From an uncultured Gemmiger sp. (lineage in GTDB: Bacteria > Bacillota > Clostridia > Oscillospirales > Ruminococcaceae), in NCBI GenBank assembly GCA_944388145.1, contig CALXHQ010000024.1, positions 62,001-126,000 on the forward strand: a DNA stretch of 64,000 nt, read 5' to 3'. The notes beneath the pieces are model-generated. The model was not told the DNA's origin and did not search any database. It saw nothing but the letters and a program-made list of their open reading frames with translations. Each line of letters begins with the position of its first letter. Positions within the stretch are counted from its first letter, which is position 1. A program made the position numbers and the translations under genes. Below are positions 45,351-53,419 of this stretch, piece by piece.

Positions 45351-46115
45351 TTATAGTCCGAACATCAGGACTGGAATGGCAAAAGGCAGCTGCCGTTCCC
45401 AGCTTGCCTCACAGTGCTCACCGCCGGGGATAACCCGGGCGGTCAACAGTACATGACGTTCCAGCAGCCGTGTACACACATGGGCAAATTCCGCCCGCAT
45501 TGCGCTGTGATTGGAAAATTCCCGGGCGCCATAGTCCATATAGACAACAGTGGCCGGGCCTAATTTGGCTGAATCAAGCGTGGCATCAAATTCTTTGGGC
45601 GAGACCCACAGCGAAGGAGAGAGAGCCGCTGCGCGGGAAAAGATACTATTGTACTCCGTCACGGCATACAAGGCCATAATGCCGCCCATGGAGCTGCCGC
45701 CGATAAAGGTATGTTTTCGGTCGGGCAAGGTGCGAAAGTTGCGGTCGATCTCGGGCTTGAAACTGTGCACAAACCATTCCATCGTCTCATGGCCGTAGGC
45801 GTTCACCTTGCCAAAGCGCGGATTACGGAACGGGTAGGGCGTGTATTCAGAGAGCCGCTCGTTGTGAGAACCATGGTTGCATTCCACAGCCGCCACGATC
45901 AGCGGCGTACTGGTTCGATCAAGATATTCCTGCATGCCCCAGCATTTGCCGTAGGTTGCATGGCTGTCAAAAAAGACGTTATGCCCGTCGAACATATACA
46001 GCACGGGAAAACGCCGTTCCGGTTCGGCATCATAACAAGCGGGCAGATAGAGATATGCTCTGCGCAGCTCTTCGCCGTTGACACCCGGGACCGTGACATC
46101 CCAACAGGTCACCAT
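45351..46115 (-). CDS. Esterase-family alpha/beta hydrolase
   Basis: A 254-aa protein of the putative esterase family (enterochelin esterase/esterase D-like). The nucleophile elbow is IGGSSMGG with Ser near 139; the acid is expected about YMDYGARE and the His in IPGGEHCEASWE. There is no signal peptide. It shares fold and style, not close sequence, with the esterase at 32.5-33.2 kb. The start chosen is 9 nt after GGGAG; an ATG two codons upstream is only 3 nt from it. Substrate unknown. Confidence 0.86.
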   Translation of the reverse strand: MVTCWDVTVPGVNGEELRRAYLYLPACYDAEPERRFPVLYMFDGHNVFFDSHATYGKCWGMQEYLDRTSTPLIVAAVECNHGSHNERLSEYTPYPFRNPRFGKVNAYGHETMEWFVHSFKPEIDRNFRTLPDRKHTFIGGSSMGGIMALYAVTEYNSIFSRAAALSPSLWVSPKEFDATLDSAKLGPATVVYMDYGAREFSNHSAMRAEFAHVCTRLLERHVLLTARVIPGGEHCEASWERQLPFAIPVLMFGL

Positions 46116-46189
46116 ATCCATTCACTCCCATACAAAACCATCTGAACCGTGCGCCCACCGGCCGCACAGCCTGCCTTTAATCTGATACC

Positions 46190-46218
46190 AGTGTATCATA
46201 CCGGATATACAAATGCAA
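46190..46218 (-). promoter_or_regulatory. Sigma-A promoter of the esterase gene
   Basis: On the minus strand TTGCAT, 17 bp, TACACT, about 75 nt upstream of the start codon. Confidence 0.6.
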
Positions 46219-46380
46219 TTTATTTAGTTTAGTGCATTGTGATATGCAATCAAAAGCGGCTGGAACGCAAACACTATTTGCGGAAAGCGGTGAATACCGG
46301 TATCGACCACCCTTGCCCACAAAGTTCGGAAAAACGCAAAACAATCAAGGAGGACCGGCAAAATGTGACTTGTTTATCCG
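46219..46380. other. Non-coding stretch with an orphan ribosome binding site
   Basis: No gene is visible. At 46347-46353 there is a perfect AAGGAGG on the plus strand, 9 nt before an ATG that is followed at once by TGA (46363-46368), so it starts nothing. Confidence 0.45.
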
Positions 46381-47646
46381 CTAAAACCCGGAAGGTATCC
46401 ACAGGGACCGCAGCGCGGCAACCTCCTTTGCTGCCAGCTCTGGCCATGCGGTATTGGCAAACAGCGAGTCATATCGGTAAAGTCCGATTCCGTTCACATT
46501 GTTTTCTTTTAAGACAGCCGCTTGCTGGGCAAGGGCCTGCCCGGAGGACCACTCGGCCCCAACTTCGCTGCCATCTCCTTCTCCAATCCGATAGGCACCA
46601 AGACCGACATAGAACTTTACGCTTTCGTCCCGGGGGAGCGCCAGCCACTGCTGCAGCAGTTGGTTCAGGGAAAGTGATCTGTCGCCACCTTTGGCGTAAT
46701 CCAATCCCCAGTAAAGCTGCGGCATCAGATAATCTGCATAGCCGGGTTCCCTTAACCAGCGCGCCACATCGCTGTACTGAGAATTATAGTTGTTCTCTAG
46801 CCTGCCTTGTGGTGAGATACCAAATGTTACACCAAACTCATGTGCCGCCGCACAGCATCGCTGTACCAGATGGCTGACCGTCTCTCTTCGCCAGTCTGCC
46901 TGTGTCAGTGTGCCGCCGGTTTGCTGATAGGTCTGAAATTCCTCCGCATCCCAGGAAAGCTCTGCGGTGGGGTAAAAGTAATCGTCAAAGTGGATGCCGT
47001 CGAGTGGATAGGTCTGGCACAGTTCACGCACACCGTCTTCAATATATTGTTGAACCGCCTCCAGTGCCGGGTTCAGCCAAAGACCGCCGTTTGCCTCTTT
47101 CACCCACTCGGGATGCTGCGCGGCGAGACCGTTGTCTGCCAGGGAGGAGGGAACACCGCCGGATTGCAGACGGTAGGGGTTGATCCAGGCTTCTACACGC
47201 AGGCTCCTGTTGTGTGCCAATTCGATTGCCAAACCAAGGGGATCAAACCCGGGAGATTTGCCCTGTATACCAGTACACAGGTGGCTGTACGGAAAGAGCT
47301 TGCTGGGGTACAGCGCATCGCCAAAGGGGCGCACCTGCAAGATTACGGTATTGATCCCGGTTTGTACACACTGGTCAAACATCTGACTCAGCTGACCAGA
47401 AAACACATCCGCTGCAGAAAAATCGATACGTTGCCATTCCAGATAGGAAATCCACACCGCCCGATAACCGTCTGTGGTTCCGGATGACAAGGGCGCAGGT
47501 GAGGCAGTGGTGCTCGGCTGCTGGGTGGGCAGCGGGTCGGTTGTTTCAGGTGTTGCGGGCAGAATGAGAAACGGGAGCAAAAGCAGACAGGCTGAACCAA
47601 TCAACGCACAGACAACAGCCCGCAGTGTTGCCGGAACATTTCGCAA
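46381..47646 (-). CDS. Secreted or anchored glycoside-hydrolase-like GHL10 protein (YngK-like)
   Basis: About 421 aa. A hydrophobic segment at about residues 10-30 is a signal anchor, followed by a Pro/Thr/Ser-rich stretch, then the GHL10 (formerly DUF187) TIM-barrel: AVWISYLEW, LQVRPFGDALYPS, VEAWINPYR, YPLDGIHFDDYFYP and GISPQG. Bacillus YngK is a relative of unconfirmed substrate; such enzymes may act on surface glycans. There is no in-frame ATG near the start; a TTG about 6 nt after a G-run is used here, and a GTG or TTG three to six codons upstream is equally possible. Confidence 0.82.
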   Translation of the reverse strand: MRNVPATLRAVVCALIGSACLLLLPFLILPATPETTDPLPTQQPSTTASPAPLSSGTTDGYRAVWISYLEWQRIDFSAADVFSGQLSQMFDQCVQTGINTVILQVRPFGDALYPSKLFPYSHLCTGIQGKSPGFDPLGLAIELAHNRSLRVEAWINPYRLQSGGVPSSLADNGLAAQHPEWVKEANGGLWLNPALEAVQQYIEDGVRELCQTYPLDGIHFDDYFYPTAELSWDAEEFQTYQQTGGTLTQADWRRETVSHLVQRCCAAAHEFGVTFGISPQGRLENNYNSQYSDVARWLREPGYADYLMPQLYWGLDYAKGGDRSLSLNQLLQQWLALPRDESVKFYVGLGAYRIGEGDGSEVGAEWSSGQALAQQAAVLKENNVNGIGLYRYDSLFANTAWPELAAKEVAALRSLWIPSGF

Positions 47647-47722
47647 TTGGAACACCCCCCGCAAATCTTGCTATCAATGTATGCGGGAAAGTGCACCAGG
47701 CTGCCTGTAAAAACGGAAAAAG

Positions 47723-47767
47723 AAAAACGCCGTCTGTCGAAACCAAATTCCGACAAGCCGACGTTTT
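47723..47767 (-). terminator. Terminator of the Fur-family gene
   Basis: On the minus strand AAAAACG..TGTCGG pairs with CGACA..CGTTTTT, followed by CTTTTTCC, 11 nt after the regulator stop. Confidence 0.7.
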
Positions 47768-47778
47768 TAACGATCAGT

Positions 47779-48159
47779 TTACCCTTCCTGGCGCGCACAG
47801 TCGCTGCACAGGCCAAAGACGGTGAGATAATAATTCTCGACCTTGACCTCCGGGCAGGACATGACCAAGTTGTGAAGTGTATCCTCAGAGATTGGCAGCG
47901 AAACGACCTTGCGGCATTTTCGGCAGAACAGATTCTGATGAACCCCCAGTTCAGCGTCAAAACGATCCGCCTCACCGGGAATCGATACCCGGCGGACTTT
48001 GCCGATTTCGACCAAAGTGTTCAAGTCACGATATACCGTGCCCAGGCTCAGCCGGGGGCAGACTTCGCGCAAGGAGGTGCAGATCTGCTCTGCAGTAGGA
48101 TGATCTTTGCGGGAAAGTACTTCCTTCAGGATCAGCTCCCTTTGATGAGAGTAACGCAT
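47779..48159 (-). CDS. Fur/PerR-family metalloregulator
   Basis: A 126-aa regulator. The winged helix covers residues 1-75 (SHQRELILKEVL, then LSLGTVYRDLNTLVEIGKV). The structural zinc site is CRKC and CSDC. RFDAELGVHQN corresponds to the PerR regulatory metal segment, but where PerR has an H-x-H pair only one His remains (HQN), so peroxide sensing by His oxidation is uncertain. Fur, Zur and PerR cannot be told apart with certainty. The ATG is 8 nt after AAAGGAG; a longer frame lacks a site. Confidence 0.88.
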   Translation of the reverse strand: MRYSHQRELILKEVLSRKDHPTAEQICTSLREVCPRLSLGTVYRDLNTLVEIGKVRRVSIPGEADRFDAELGVHQNLFCRKCRKVVSLPISEDTLHNLVMSCPEVKVENYYLTVFGLCSDCARQEG

Positions 48160-48181
48160 AGGTTTTCTCCTTTTTCTTGAC

Positions 48182-48200
48182 GAACGGTACAGAACCGTTC
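48182..48200 (-). promoter_or_regulatory. Inverted repeat upstream of the Fur-family gene
   Basis: A perfect 7-bp inverted repeat GAACGGT-N5-ACCGTTC lies 23 nt before the start codon. It does not match the PerR (TTATAAT-N-ATTATAA) or classic Fur box, so it may be an mRNA hairpin or the site of a different regulator. A weak -10 (TATAAG) lies just upstream on the minus strand. Confidence 0.45.
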
Positions 48201-48267
48201 TTTCCTTATACGACGATAACTTTCCACCCAAAAGCCGGTATGGCTTTGAAAACGATAACGGAAACAA

Positions 48268-48545
48268 CGGACATCAGCCATAGTAATAGTGCATACATGA
48301 ATTGTAGTAATTATCTATCTGTTTGTCAACCTGTCAAATTGTGATAAATTTGTGAAAATGAACAAAAAGGTGCAGATAGATAACGAAACAGCGCAAGATT
48401 GAGAAAATGAGAGGGGCGAATGGGCTGGGGGATATATGGGAAACCATATATGTACTTTCGTTGTATTTGATAGAGGCTATCAAAAGAAAAATCTTCGCCT
48501 ATTCCAGATTGTGAATTAAAAATAGGAATGCAGCCCAAGGATTAA
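48268..48545. other. AT-rich non-coding island with two perfect hairpins
   Basis: About 280 bp, far more AT-rich than the neighbours, with no convincing gene. It holds ATATATGG-GAAA-CCATATAT (48432-48451), a perfect 8-bp stem with a GNRA-type loop, and TTGATAG-AGG-CTATCAA (48467-48483). It could be a small RNA, a protein-binding region or leftover of older DNA. A 70-codon frame on the minus strand looks like chance. Confidence 0.45.
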
Positions 48546-48601
48546 GATAAAACGCCGCGGCCGGCAGCCCTGCGAAACTGGCAGGTGCCACCGGCCGCGG
48601 C
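48546..48601 (-). terminator. Terminator of rarA
   Basis: On the minus strand an 11-bp stem GCCGCGGCCGG / CCGGCCGCGGC with inner pairing is followed by GTTTTATC. Confidence 0.75.
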
Positions 48602-48613
48602 AAACGATTTTTC

Positions 48614-49879
48614 TTAACCGCTCTGTTTGATTTTGGCCCAGTAAGCGGCGGCAGCCTGTTCGATACGGTTATCGCCAAACGTATAGTAATGGGCGTTCTT
48701 TAGAGCATCCGGCAGATACTGCTGTTTCACCCAATGGTTGGGGTAGTCGTGGGCATATAGATAATGCTGACCTTTTACCGCAGCGTCTTCGCCATCAAAA
48801 TGTTTGTTTTGCAGCTGTCTGGGAACCGGCCCGCTGCGGCCGGCCTGCACATCCGCCATAGCGGCGTTCAAAGCCATATGGGCTGAATTGGACTTTGGGC
48901 TGGTGGCAACCAGAACCACTGCATCTGCCAGGGGAAGCTGCGCTTCCGGTAAGCCCAACATGTTGGCGGCATCCACAGCGGCCTTGACAATGGGGATGAT
49001 TTGCGGATAGGCAAGCCCTACGTCCTCACAGGCGCAGACCATCAGACGGCGGCAGGCCGATGCCAGATCTCCTGCCTCCAATAACCGTGCCAGATAGTGT
49101 AAAGCCGCATCTGGATCAGAGCCACGCATGGATTTCTGATAGGCCGAGATAATATCGTAGTGGTCATCCCCGAGCCTGTCATAACGCATGGCTGTGTGAC
49201 GGGCTACCTGCTGTACCATGTCCAGCGTGATCCGGCGCTGCCCATCCTGTACTGCGGCTGCTGTTGCAACAAATTCAAGGTTTCCCAGGGCCTTGCGCAT
49301 ATCGCCGCCGGAACTGCGGGACAAATACTCCAGCGCATCCGGTTCCAAAGTAATCGAACAGGCCTGCTCCTGACCAAGGCGATCGGCCGCGTTTTGCAGC
49401 CCCTTGGCGATATCTTCGGCGGCCAATTGCTTGAATTCAAAGACGGTACAGCGGGACAAAAGCGCATTGTAGATATAAAAATAGGGATTCTCAGTGGTGG
49501 ATGCAATCAGCGTCACGGTGCCTTGTTCGATACATTCCAGCAGGCTTTGCTGTTGCCGCTTATTGAAATACTGGATCTCATCCAGATACAATAAAATTCC
49601 GCCTGCACCGGTAAGGGTACCTACCTCAGCCAGGACTTCCTTGATGTCCGCAGTGGAGGCAGTGGTGCCATTCAGCCGATGAAGGCGCATGCCGCTGTTT
49701 TTTGCAATAATCTCCGCCACCGTGGTTTTGCCCACGCCGGACGGCCCATAGAAGATCATGTTGGGGATACGTCCGCTGTCTATCGTTCGGCGAAAGACCA
49801 TGTCCTTTCCCAAAAGATGCTGCTGCCCGCATACCTCATCCAATGTGCGCGGTCGCAGCCGCTGTGCCAAAGGCTCCAT
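48614..49879 (-). CDS. rarA: Replication-associated recombination protein RarA (MgsA)
   Basis: A 421-aa AAA+ ATPase of the clamp-loader group, acting at stalled replication forks and on SSB-coated DNA. Walker A YGPSGVGKTTVAE, Walker B ILLYLDEIQYF, sensor ASTTENPYF, and the C-terminal tetramerisation domain with SDPDAALHYLARLLEAGD and the YLPDALK-type end. The ATG follows AGGAGGG by 6 nt. Its promoter overlaps that of nth, which is divergent. Confidence 0.95.
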   Translation of the reverse strand: MEPLAQRLRPRTLDEVCGQQHLLGKDMVFRRTIDSGRIPNMIFYGPSGVGKTTVAEIIAKNSGMRLHRLNGTTASTADIKEVLAEVGTLTGAGGILLYLDEIQYFNKRQQQSLLECIEQGTVTLIASTTENPYFYIYNALLSRCTVFEFKQLAAEDIAKGLQNAADRLGQEQACSITLEPDALEYLSRSSGGDMRKALGNLEFVATAAAVQDGQRRITLDMVQQVARHTAMRYDRLGDDHYDIISAYQKSMRGSDPDAALHYLARLLEAGDLASACRRLMVCACEDVGLAYPQIIPIVKAAVDAANMLGLPEAQLPLADAVVLVATSPKSNSAHMALNAAMADVQAGRSGPVPRQLQNKHFDGEDAAVKGQHYLYAHDYPNHWVKQQYLPDALKNAHYYTFGDNRIEQAAAAYWAKIKQSG

Positions 49880-49936
49880 CTTGTCCCTCCTGTATTCTGT
49901 CAGATCTGCGAAGTTTCCCGCTGGTTTGACGCACAC

Positions 49937-49970
49937 TTGCATTATAGCGCAGCGTCGTGGTAGAATTCAA
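49937..49970. promoter_or_regulatory. Overlapping divergent promoters of rarA and nth
   Basis: Minus strand: TTGAAT (49965-49970), 18 bp, TATAAT (49941-49946) for rarA. Plus strand: TTGCAT (49937-49942), 18 bp, TAGAAT (49961-49966) for nth. Each -10 overlaps the other's -35, so both cannot be occupied by polymerase at once. Confidence 0.65.
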
Positions 49971-50031
49971 CCGAAAGGCATCACGGCGGCATATTTGCAG
50001 TCGCCACAGAGAGGAATGAGAAGATAGCATT

Positions 50032-50709
50032 ATGACCAAAAAAGAACTGGCTCTGGTCTGCATCCAACGGCTGAAAGAGGCATATCCGCTGGCTGAGTGT
50101 ACACTGGATTATGAACATGCCTGGCAACTCTTGGTGGAGGTCCGCTTGGCTGCCCAGTGCACCGATGCAAGGGTTAATGTCGTTGTGCAGGACTTGTTTG
50201 CCAAATATCCCACCGTGGCAGCATTGGCCGCCGCAACGCCTGAGGAAATCGAGGAGATCGTCCGTCCCTGCGGTTTGGGTCACAGCAAAGCGCGGGATAT
50301 TTCTGCCTGTATGCGGATGCTGCGGGACAAATACGACTGCCATGTGCCCCAGACGTTTGATGAGCTGTTGGCACTGCCAGGCGTTGGCCGTAAAAGCGCC
50401 AACCTGATCATGGGGGATGTTTTCGGCAAACCCGCGATTGTTACCGACACTCACTGCATCCGCCTGTGCAACCGCATTGGCCTGGTGGACAACATCAAGG
50501 AACCCAAAAAGGTGGAAATGGCCCTGTGGAAGATCATTCCGCCGGAGGAAGGCAGCGATTTTTGCCACCGCCTGGTATATCATGGCCGTGATGTCTGCAC
50601 CGCCCGTACCAAGCCCTTCTGCGATCGCTGCTGTTTGGCAGATGTCTGCCGCTATGCCAGAGAAAACGGTTTGGCTCCTGCCGGTGCAGAGGAGGCCGCC
50701 ACAAAATAG
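50032..50709 (+). CDS. nth: Endonuclease III
   Basis: Nth (225 aa) is a bifunctional DNA glycosylase/AP lyase for oxidised pyrimidines. The helix-hairpin-helix LPGVGRKSAN, catalytic Lys in this motif's loop, and catalytic Asp in VTDTHCIRL are intact. Four cysteines near the end (C-x6-9-C-x2-C-x5-C in VCTARTKPFCDRCCLADVC) bind the [4Fe-4S] cluster. It is divergent from rarA, so two DNA-maintenance genes share one control region. Confidence 0.96.
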   Translation: MTKKELALVCIQRLKEAYPLAECTLDYEHAWQLLVEVRLAAQCTDARVNVVVQDLFAKYPTVAALAAATPEEIEEIVRPCGLGHSKARDISACMRMLRDKYDCHVPQTFDELLALPGVGRKSANLIMGDVFGKPAIVTDTHCIRLCNRIGLVDNIKEPKKVEMALWKIIPPEEGSDFCHRLVYHGRDVCTARTKPFCDRCCLADVCRYARENGLAPAGAEEAATK

Positions 50710-50752
50710 TTCTGCCATTTTCTCCGGCGGGGATGGCAACCAGGCTGGAATA

Positions 50753-50761
50753 TGCTATAAT
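50753..50761 (+). promoter_or_regulatory. Extended -10 promoter of the GntR gene
   Basis: TGCTATAAT is an extended -10; no good -35 is present at the usual distance. About 60 nt upstream of the start. Confidence 0.55.
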
Positions 50762-50822
50762 AGTAAAAATCTGGCATACTGTTATTGGATAAGTAGGTAT
50801 GCCTCTGTAAGGATCGAACGAA

Positions 50823-51578
50823 ATGAAGAAACATATGGATCCCGGCACTCCATTGGGGGGAAAACGAATCTCAGCCCAGGTGGCTGCCCGCCTGATTGAG
50901 GCGCTGCGCCAGGGAAGGTATACCGGGCATGACCGTTTGCCATCCGAAGTGGAATTGGCAGCAGATCTTGGGGTCAGCCGTACCGTGGTGCGCGATGCAC
51001 TGAGTGAACTGGAACGGGAAGGTTTTATTGAACGTGTTCGAGGCATCGGAACCGTAGTCAACCGGGATGTGGCCGCGTTGGAAAACCGTGTTGACCATAA
51101 ACTGGAATTCTACAGCATGATTCGCGCAAAAGGCTGTGAGCCGCATTCAGATCACCTGGAGGTCACAAAGGAAGCCGCAGACCAGAAACTGGCCGCGTCC
51201 CTGTGCCTTCAGCCAGGGGATACCGTTCTGCACATCCGCCGGCGGGTATTGGCGGATGAGATCCCCGTGCTGTATTCCAGTGATGTGATGCCGCTGGCAC
51301 TGTTTGACCAGGAAAAACTGGCAAAGATGGATCTCTCCTGCCCGGTGTTTGATTTGCTGGAACATGCCGCAGGACAGCAGACGGTGGCCACCGTGGCACA
51401 TATCCATGCTGTCAACGGCGGGGGACAAGTTCGGCAAATGCTGGGGCTGAATGGCGGCGACCAGGCGCTGTTAATGCTCGATGAAGTGTTTTACACACGT
51501 CTGTGCTGCCCGATTTTGCATTGTCATACATACTATACTGATTTTTTTGATTTTTCCATTGTGCGGAAACTGATGTGA
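50823..51578 (+). CDS. GntR/HutC-family transcriptional regulator
   Basis: A 251-aa regulator: winged helix at about 15-80 (HDRLPSEVELAADLGVSRTVVRDALSEL is the recognition part, split by the turn) and a UTRA effector domain from about 95 (VLHIRRRVLADEIPVLYSSD). The ligand and targets are unknown. It sits 77 nt upstream of pyrB in the same direction; control of pyrimidine genes is possible only by position, and no operator was recognised. Confidence 0.88.
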   Translation: MKKHMDPGTPLGGKRISAQVAARLIEALRQGRYTGHDRLPSEVELAADLGVSRTVVRDALSELEREGFIERVRGIGTVVNRDVAALENRVDHKLEFYSMIRAKGCEPHSDHLEVTKEAADQKLAASLCLQPGDTVLHIRRRVLADEIPVLYSSDVMPLALFDQEKLAKMDLSCPVFDLLEHAAGQQTVATVAHIHAVNGGGQVRQMLGLNGGDQALLMLDEVFYTRLCCPILHCHTYYTDFFDFSIVRKLM

Positions 51579-51655
51579 CTTGAAGCGGTTTGCTCTGGAT
51601 GCATAAAATTGAAAAGTATTCAAATTGAGACTGAAACACAGGAAAGGAAGCTGAC

Positions 51656-52603
51656 ATGAGACATTTGATCGACCCGTTGGACTTCACCATGGAGGAGACC
51701 ATCCGCCTGATGGATCTCGCCGACCGCATCAGCCAGGACCCTGCTGCATACCAGGATGTGGCGGCCCGCAAAAAGTTGGCAACCCTGTTTTACGAGCCGT
51801 CCACACGCACCCGCCTTTCGTTTGAGGCGGCTATGCTCAACTTGGGCGGCAAGGTGCTGGGGTTCCCGGATGCTGGGGTATCCAGTGCCACAAAAGGGGA
51901 GACCGTGGCAGACACCATCCGTGTTGTCAGTTGTTTTGCTGATATTGCCGCCATGCGTCATCCCAAAGAGGGCGCGCCGCTGCGGGCTGCGCGGTATTCC
52001 CGCATCCCGGTTATCAATGCGGGAGATGGCGGGCACAGCCATCCCACTCAGACGCTTCTGGATATGATGACCATCCGCAACCGCAAAGGCCGGCTGGATC
52101 ATCTTACCATCGGGTTCTGTGGAGATTTGAAATTTGGCCGTACGGTGCATTCGCTGATCAAGAGTCTGGCCCGCTGTGAAGGTATGAAGTTTGTGCTGAT
52201 CTCGCCAGAGGAACTCCGTGTGCCTGATTATATCATCCATGAAATCCTGGAACCCAAAGGCCTTGAATACCAGGAGACACGCAGCCTGGAGCAGGCTATG
52301 CCCGATCTGGACATCCTGTACATGACGCGTGTGCAGAGAGAGCGCTTTTTTAACGAGGAAGACTATGTCCGCCTGAAAAACAGCTATATCCTGACCGAAG
52401 CAAAGATGGCACTTGCCCACCCGGATATGGCAGTGTTGCACCCGCTGCCCCGCGTTAACGAAATTACGCTGGATGTGGACGAAGACCCGCGTGCCGCCTA
52501 CTTTGAGCAGGTGCAGAATGGCGTGTACATGCGCATGGCGCTGATTATGACTTTGCTGGGTCTGAAGGACCCGAAAACCGGGGAGGTGGCATTCAAATGC
52601 TGA
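51656..52603 (+). CDS. pyrB: Aspartate carbamoyltransferase catalytic subunit
   Basis: PyrB (315 aa) joins carbamoyl phosphate and aspartate in the first committed step of pyrimidine synthesis. The carbamoyl-phosphate motif STRTR is in [21 protein letters not shown] and HPLPRVNEI bind substrates. The stop overlaps pyrI by 7 nt, so this is the allosteric PyrBI type found in enteric bacteria and many Clostridia, unlike the PyrB-only Bacillus enzyme. No PyrR-binding leader or attenuator is visible in the short upstream gap. Confidence 0.97.
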   Translation: MRHLIDPLDFTMEETIRLMDLADRISQDPAAYQDVAARKKLATLFYEPSTRTRLSFEAAMLNLGGKVLGFPDAGVSSATKGETVADTIRVVSCFADIAAMRHPKEGAPLRAARYSRIPVINAGDGGHSHPTQTLLDMMTIRNRKGRLDHLTIGFCGDLKFGRTVHSLIKSLARCEGMKFVLISPEELRVPDYIIHEILEPKGLEYQETRSLEQAMPDLDILYMTRVQRERFFNEEDYVRLKNSYILTEAKMALAHPDMAVLHPLPRVNEITLDVDEDPRAAYFEQVQNGVYMRMALIMTLLGLKDPKTGEVAFKC

Positions 52604-53025
52604 AAGTGGATGAACTGCACAATGGAGTTGTGATCGATCATATCACCGCTGGTACTGGCCTTGCACTGTACCATATGCTGGAACTGGAAAAGCTCCACGA
52701 TGCTACGGTGGCGCTGCTGCAAAATGTGCGCAGTCAGAAAACAGGCAAAAAGGACATCATCAAAATCGAGGGCGATGTTAGCGGCTTAAATTTTGATGTG
52801 CTTGGCTATCTGGACCCGCAAATTACCATCAGCTGCATCGAAGACGGGCGCATTGTCCGCAAAATTCGCCCGGACCTTCCCAAACAGCTGGTCAACGTCA
52901 TCAAATGCACCAATCCCCGCTGCATTACCGCCATCGAGGAGGGGTGTGACCATATCTTTGCCTTGACCCCCAGCGGACGCTATCGCTGCATCTACTGTGA
53001 AGAAGAATTCCGCGTCAAGCCGTAA
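52597..53025 (+). CDS. pyrI: Aspartate carbamoyltransferase regulatory subunit
   Basis: PyrI (142 aa) binds nucleotides and holds the catalytic trimers together. The zinc site is CTNPRC and CIYCEEEF near residues 104-136, four cysteines as in the family. The nucleotide-binding part ([13 protein letters not shown] ... KDIIKIEG) is at the N-terminus. Overlap with pyrB secures near-equal synthesis. Confidence 0.96.
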   Translation: MLKVDELHNGVVIDHITAGTGLALYHMLELEKLHDATVALLQNVRSQKTGKKDIIKIEGDVSGLNFDVLGYLDPQITISCIEDGRIVRKIRPDLPKQLVNVIKCTNPRCITAIEEGCDHIFALTPSGRYRCIYCEEEFRVKP

Positions 53026-53054
53026 CACTCCGGCAATAACGGATTGCTCGTATG

Positions 53055-53091
53055 AAAAGGCAGCCTGCACATGCGGCGGGCTGCCTTTTTT
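53055..53091 (+). terminator. pyrBI terminator
   Basis: AAAAGGCAGCC pairs with GGCTGCCTTTT over 11 bp, loop 13 nt, then a T-run. Confidence 0.88.
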
Positions 53092-53175
53092 GCGGACAAA
53101 TCATCGCATCCGCATGTCTGGCAGAACGCACAAGCGCGGCTGCTGGCCTTTGTGTATAATTCACAAAGAAATCTC

Positions 53176-53205
53176 TTGATTTTTCCCTGGGGGATGCGCT
53201 ATATT
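53176..53205 (+). promoter_or_regulatory. Sigma-A promoter of the MATE leader
   Basis: TTGATT, 18 bp, TATATT. It predicts a leader of about 205 nt before the MATE start codon. Confidence 0.65.
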
Positions 53206-53211
53206 AGGGTG

Positions 53212-53378
53212 TATCTGATCAGTCCCTGGTATGTTCCATCCTGCTGAGCAATAGCGGCCATTGCGCTGCAAAACCGTGGAACGTACCAGGTATTTCTGCG
53301 GTTTTGGACTTTACGCTCGCCGCTGTTTAGCAGATTTTTCGGCTTTTTGATTTGTGAGACGCACACTGTGCTTCTTGA
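53212..53378 (+). ncRNA. Structured leader RNA upstream of the MATE transporter (candidate riboswitch or attenuator)
   Basis: The predicted leader folds into a long stem pairing 53225-53238 (CCTGGTATGTTCCA) with 53277-53290 (TGGAACGTACCAGG), broken only by one U-G wobble, enclosing an inner GCAAT / ATTGC stem. Further on, GCCGCTGTTTAGCAGATTTTTCGGC can form a second hairpin followed by TTTTTG, which looks like a terminator before the coding region. It does not match the ykkC/guanidine, yybP-ykoY or T-box cores I know. Ligand control of an efflux gene is inference. Confidence 0.5.
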
Positions 53379-53419
53379 TAAAGGTAGAGGGTACTTAGTC
53401 AAAAGGAGAGAAGAGGAAT

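Noticed and set aside
43983..45356. 457-codon plus-strand open frame opposite pta
   Set aside because: pta on the minus strand has all family motifs; the plus frame spans two terminators and a promoter.
48326..48538. 70-codon minus-strand frame in the AT-rich island
   Set aside because: No ribosome binding site, no family pattern, and it crosses both perfect hairpins.
51579..51655. PyrR attenuator before pyrB
   Set aside because: The 77-nt gap has neither a PyrR-binding loop nor a terminator hairpin.
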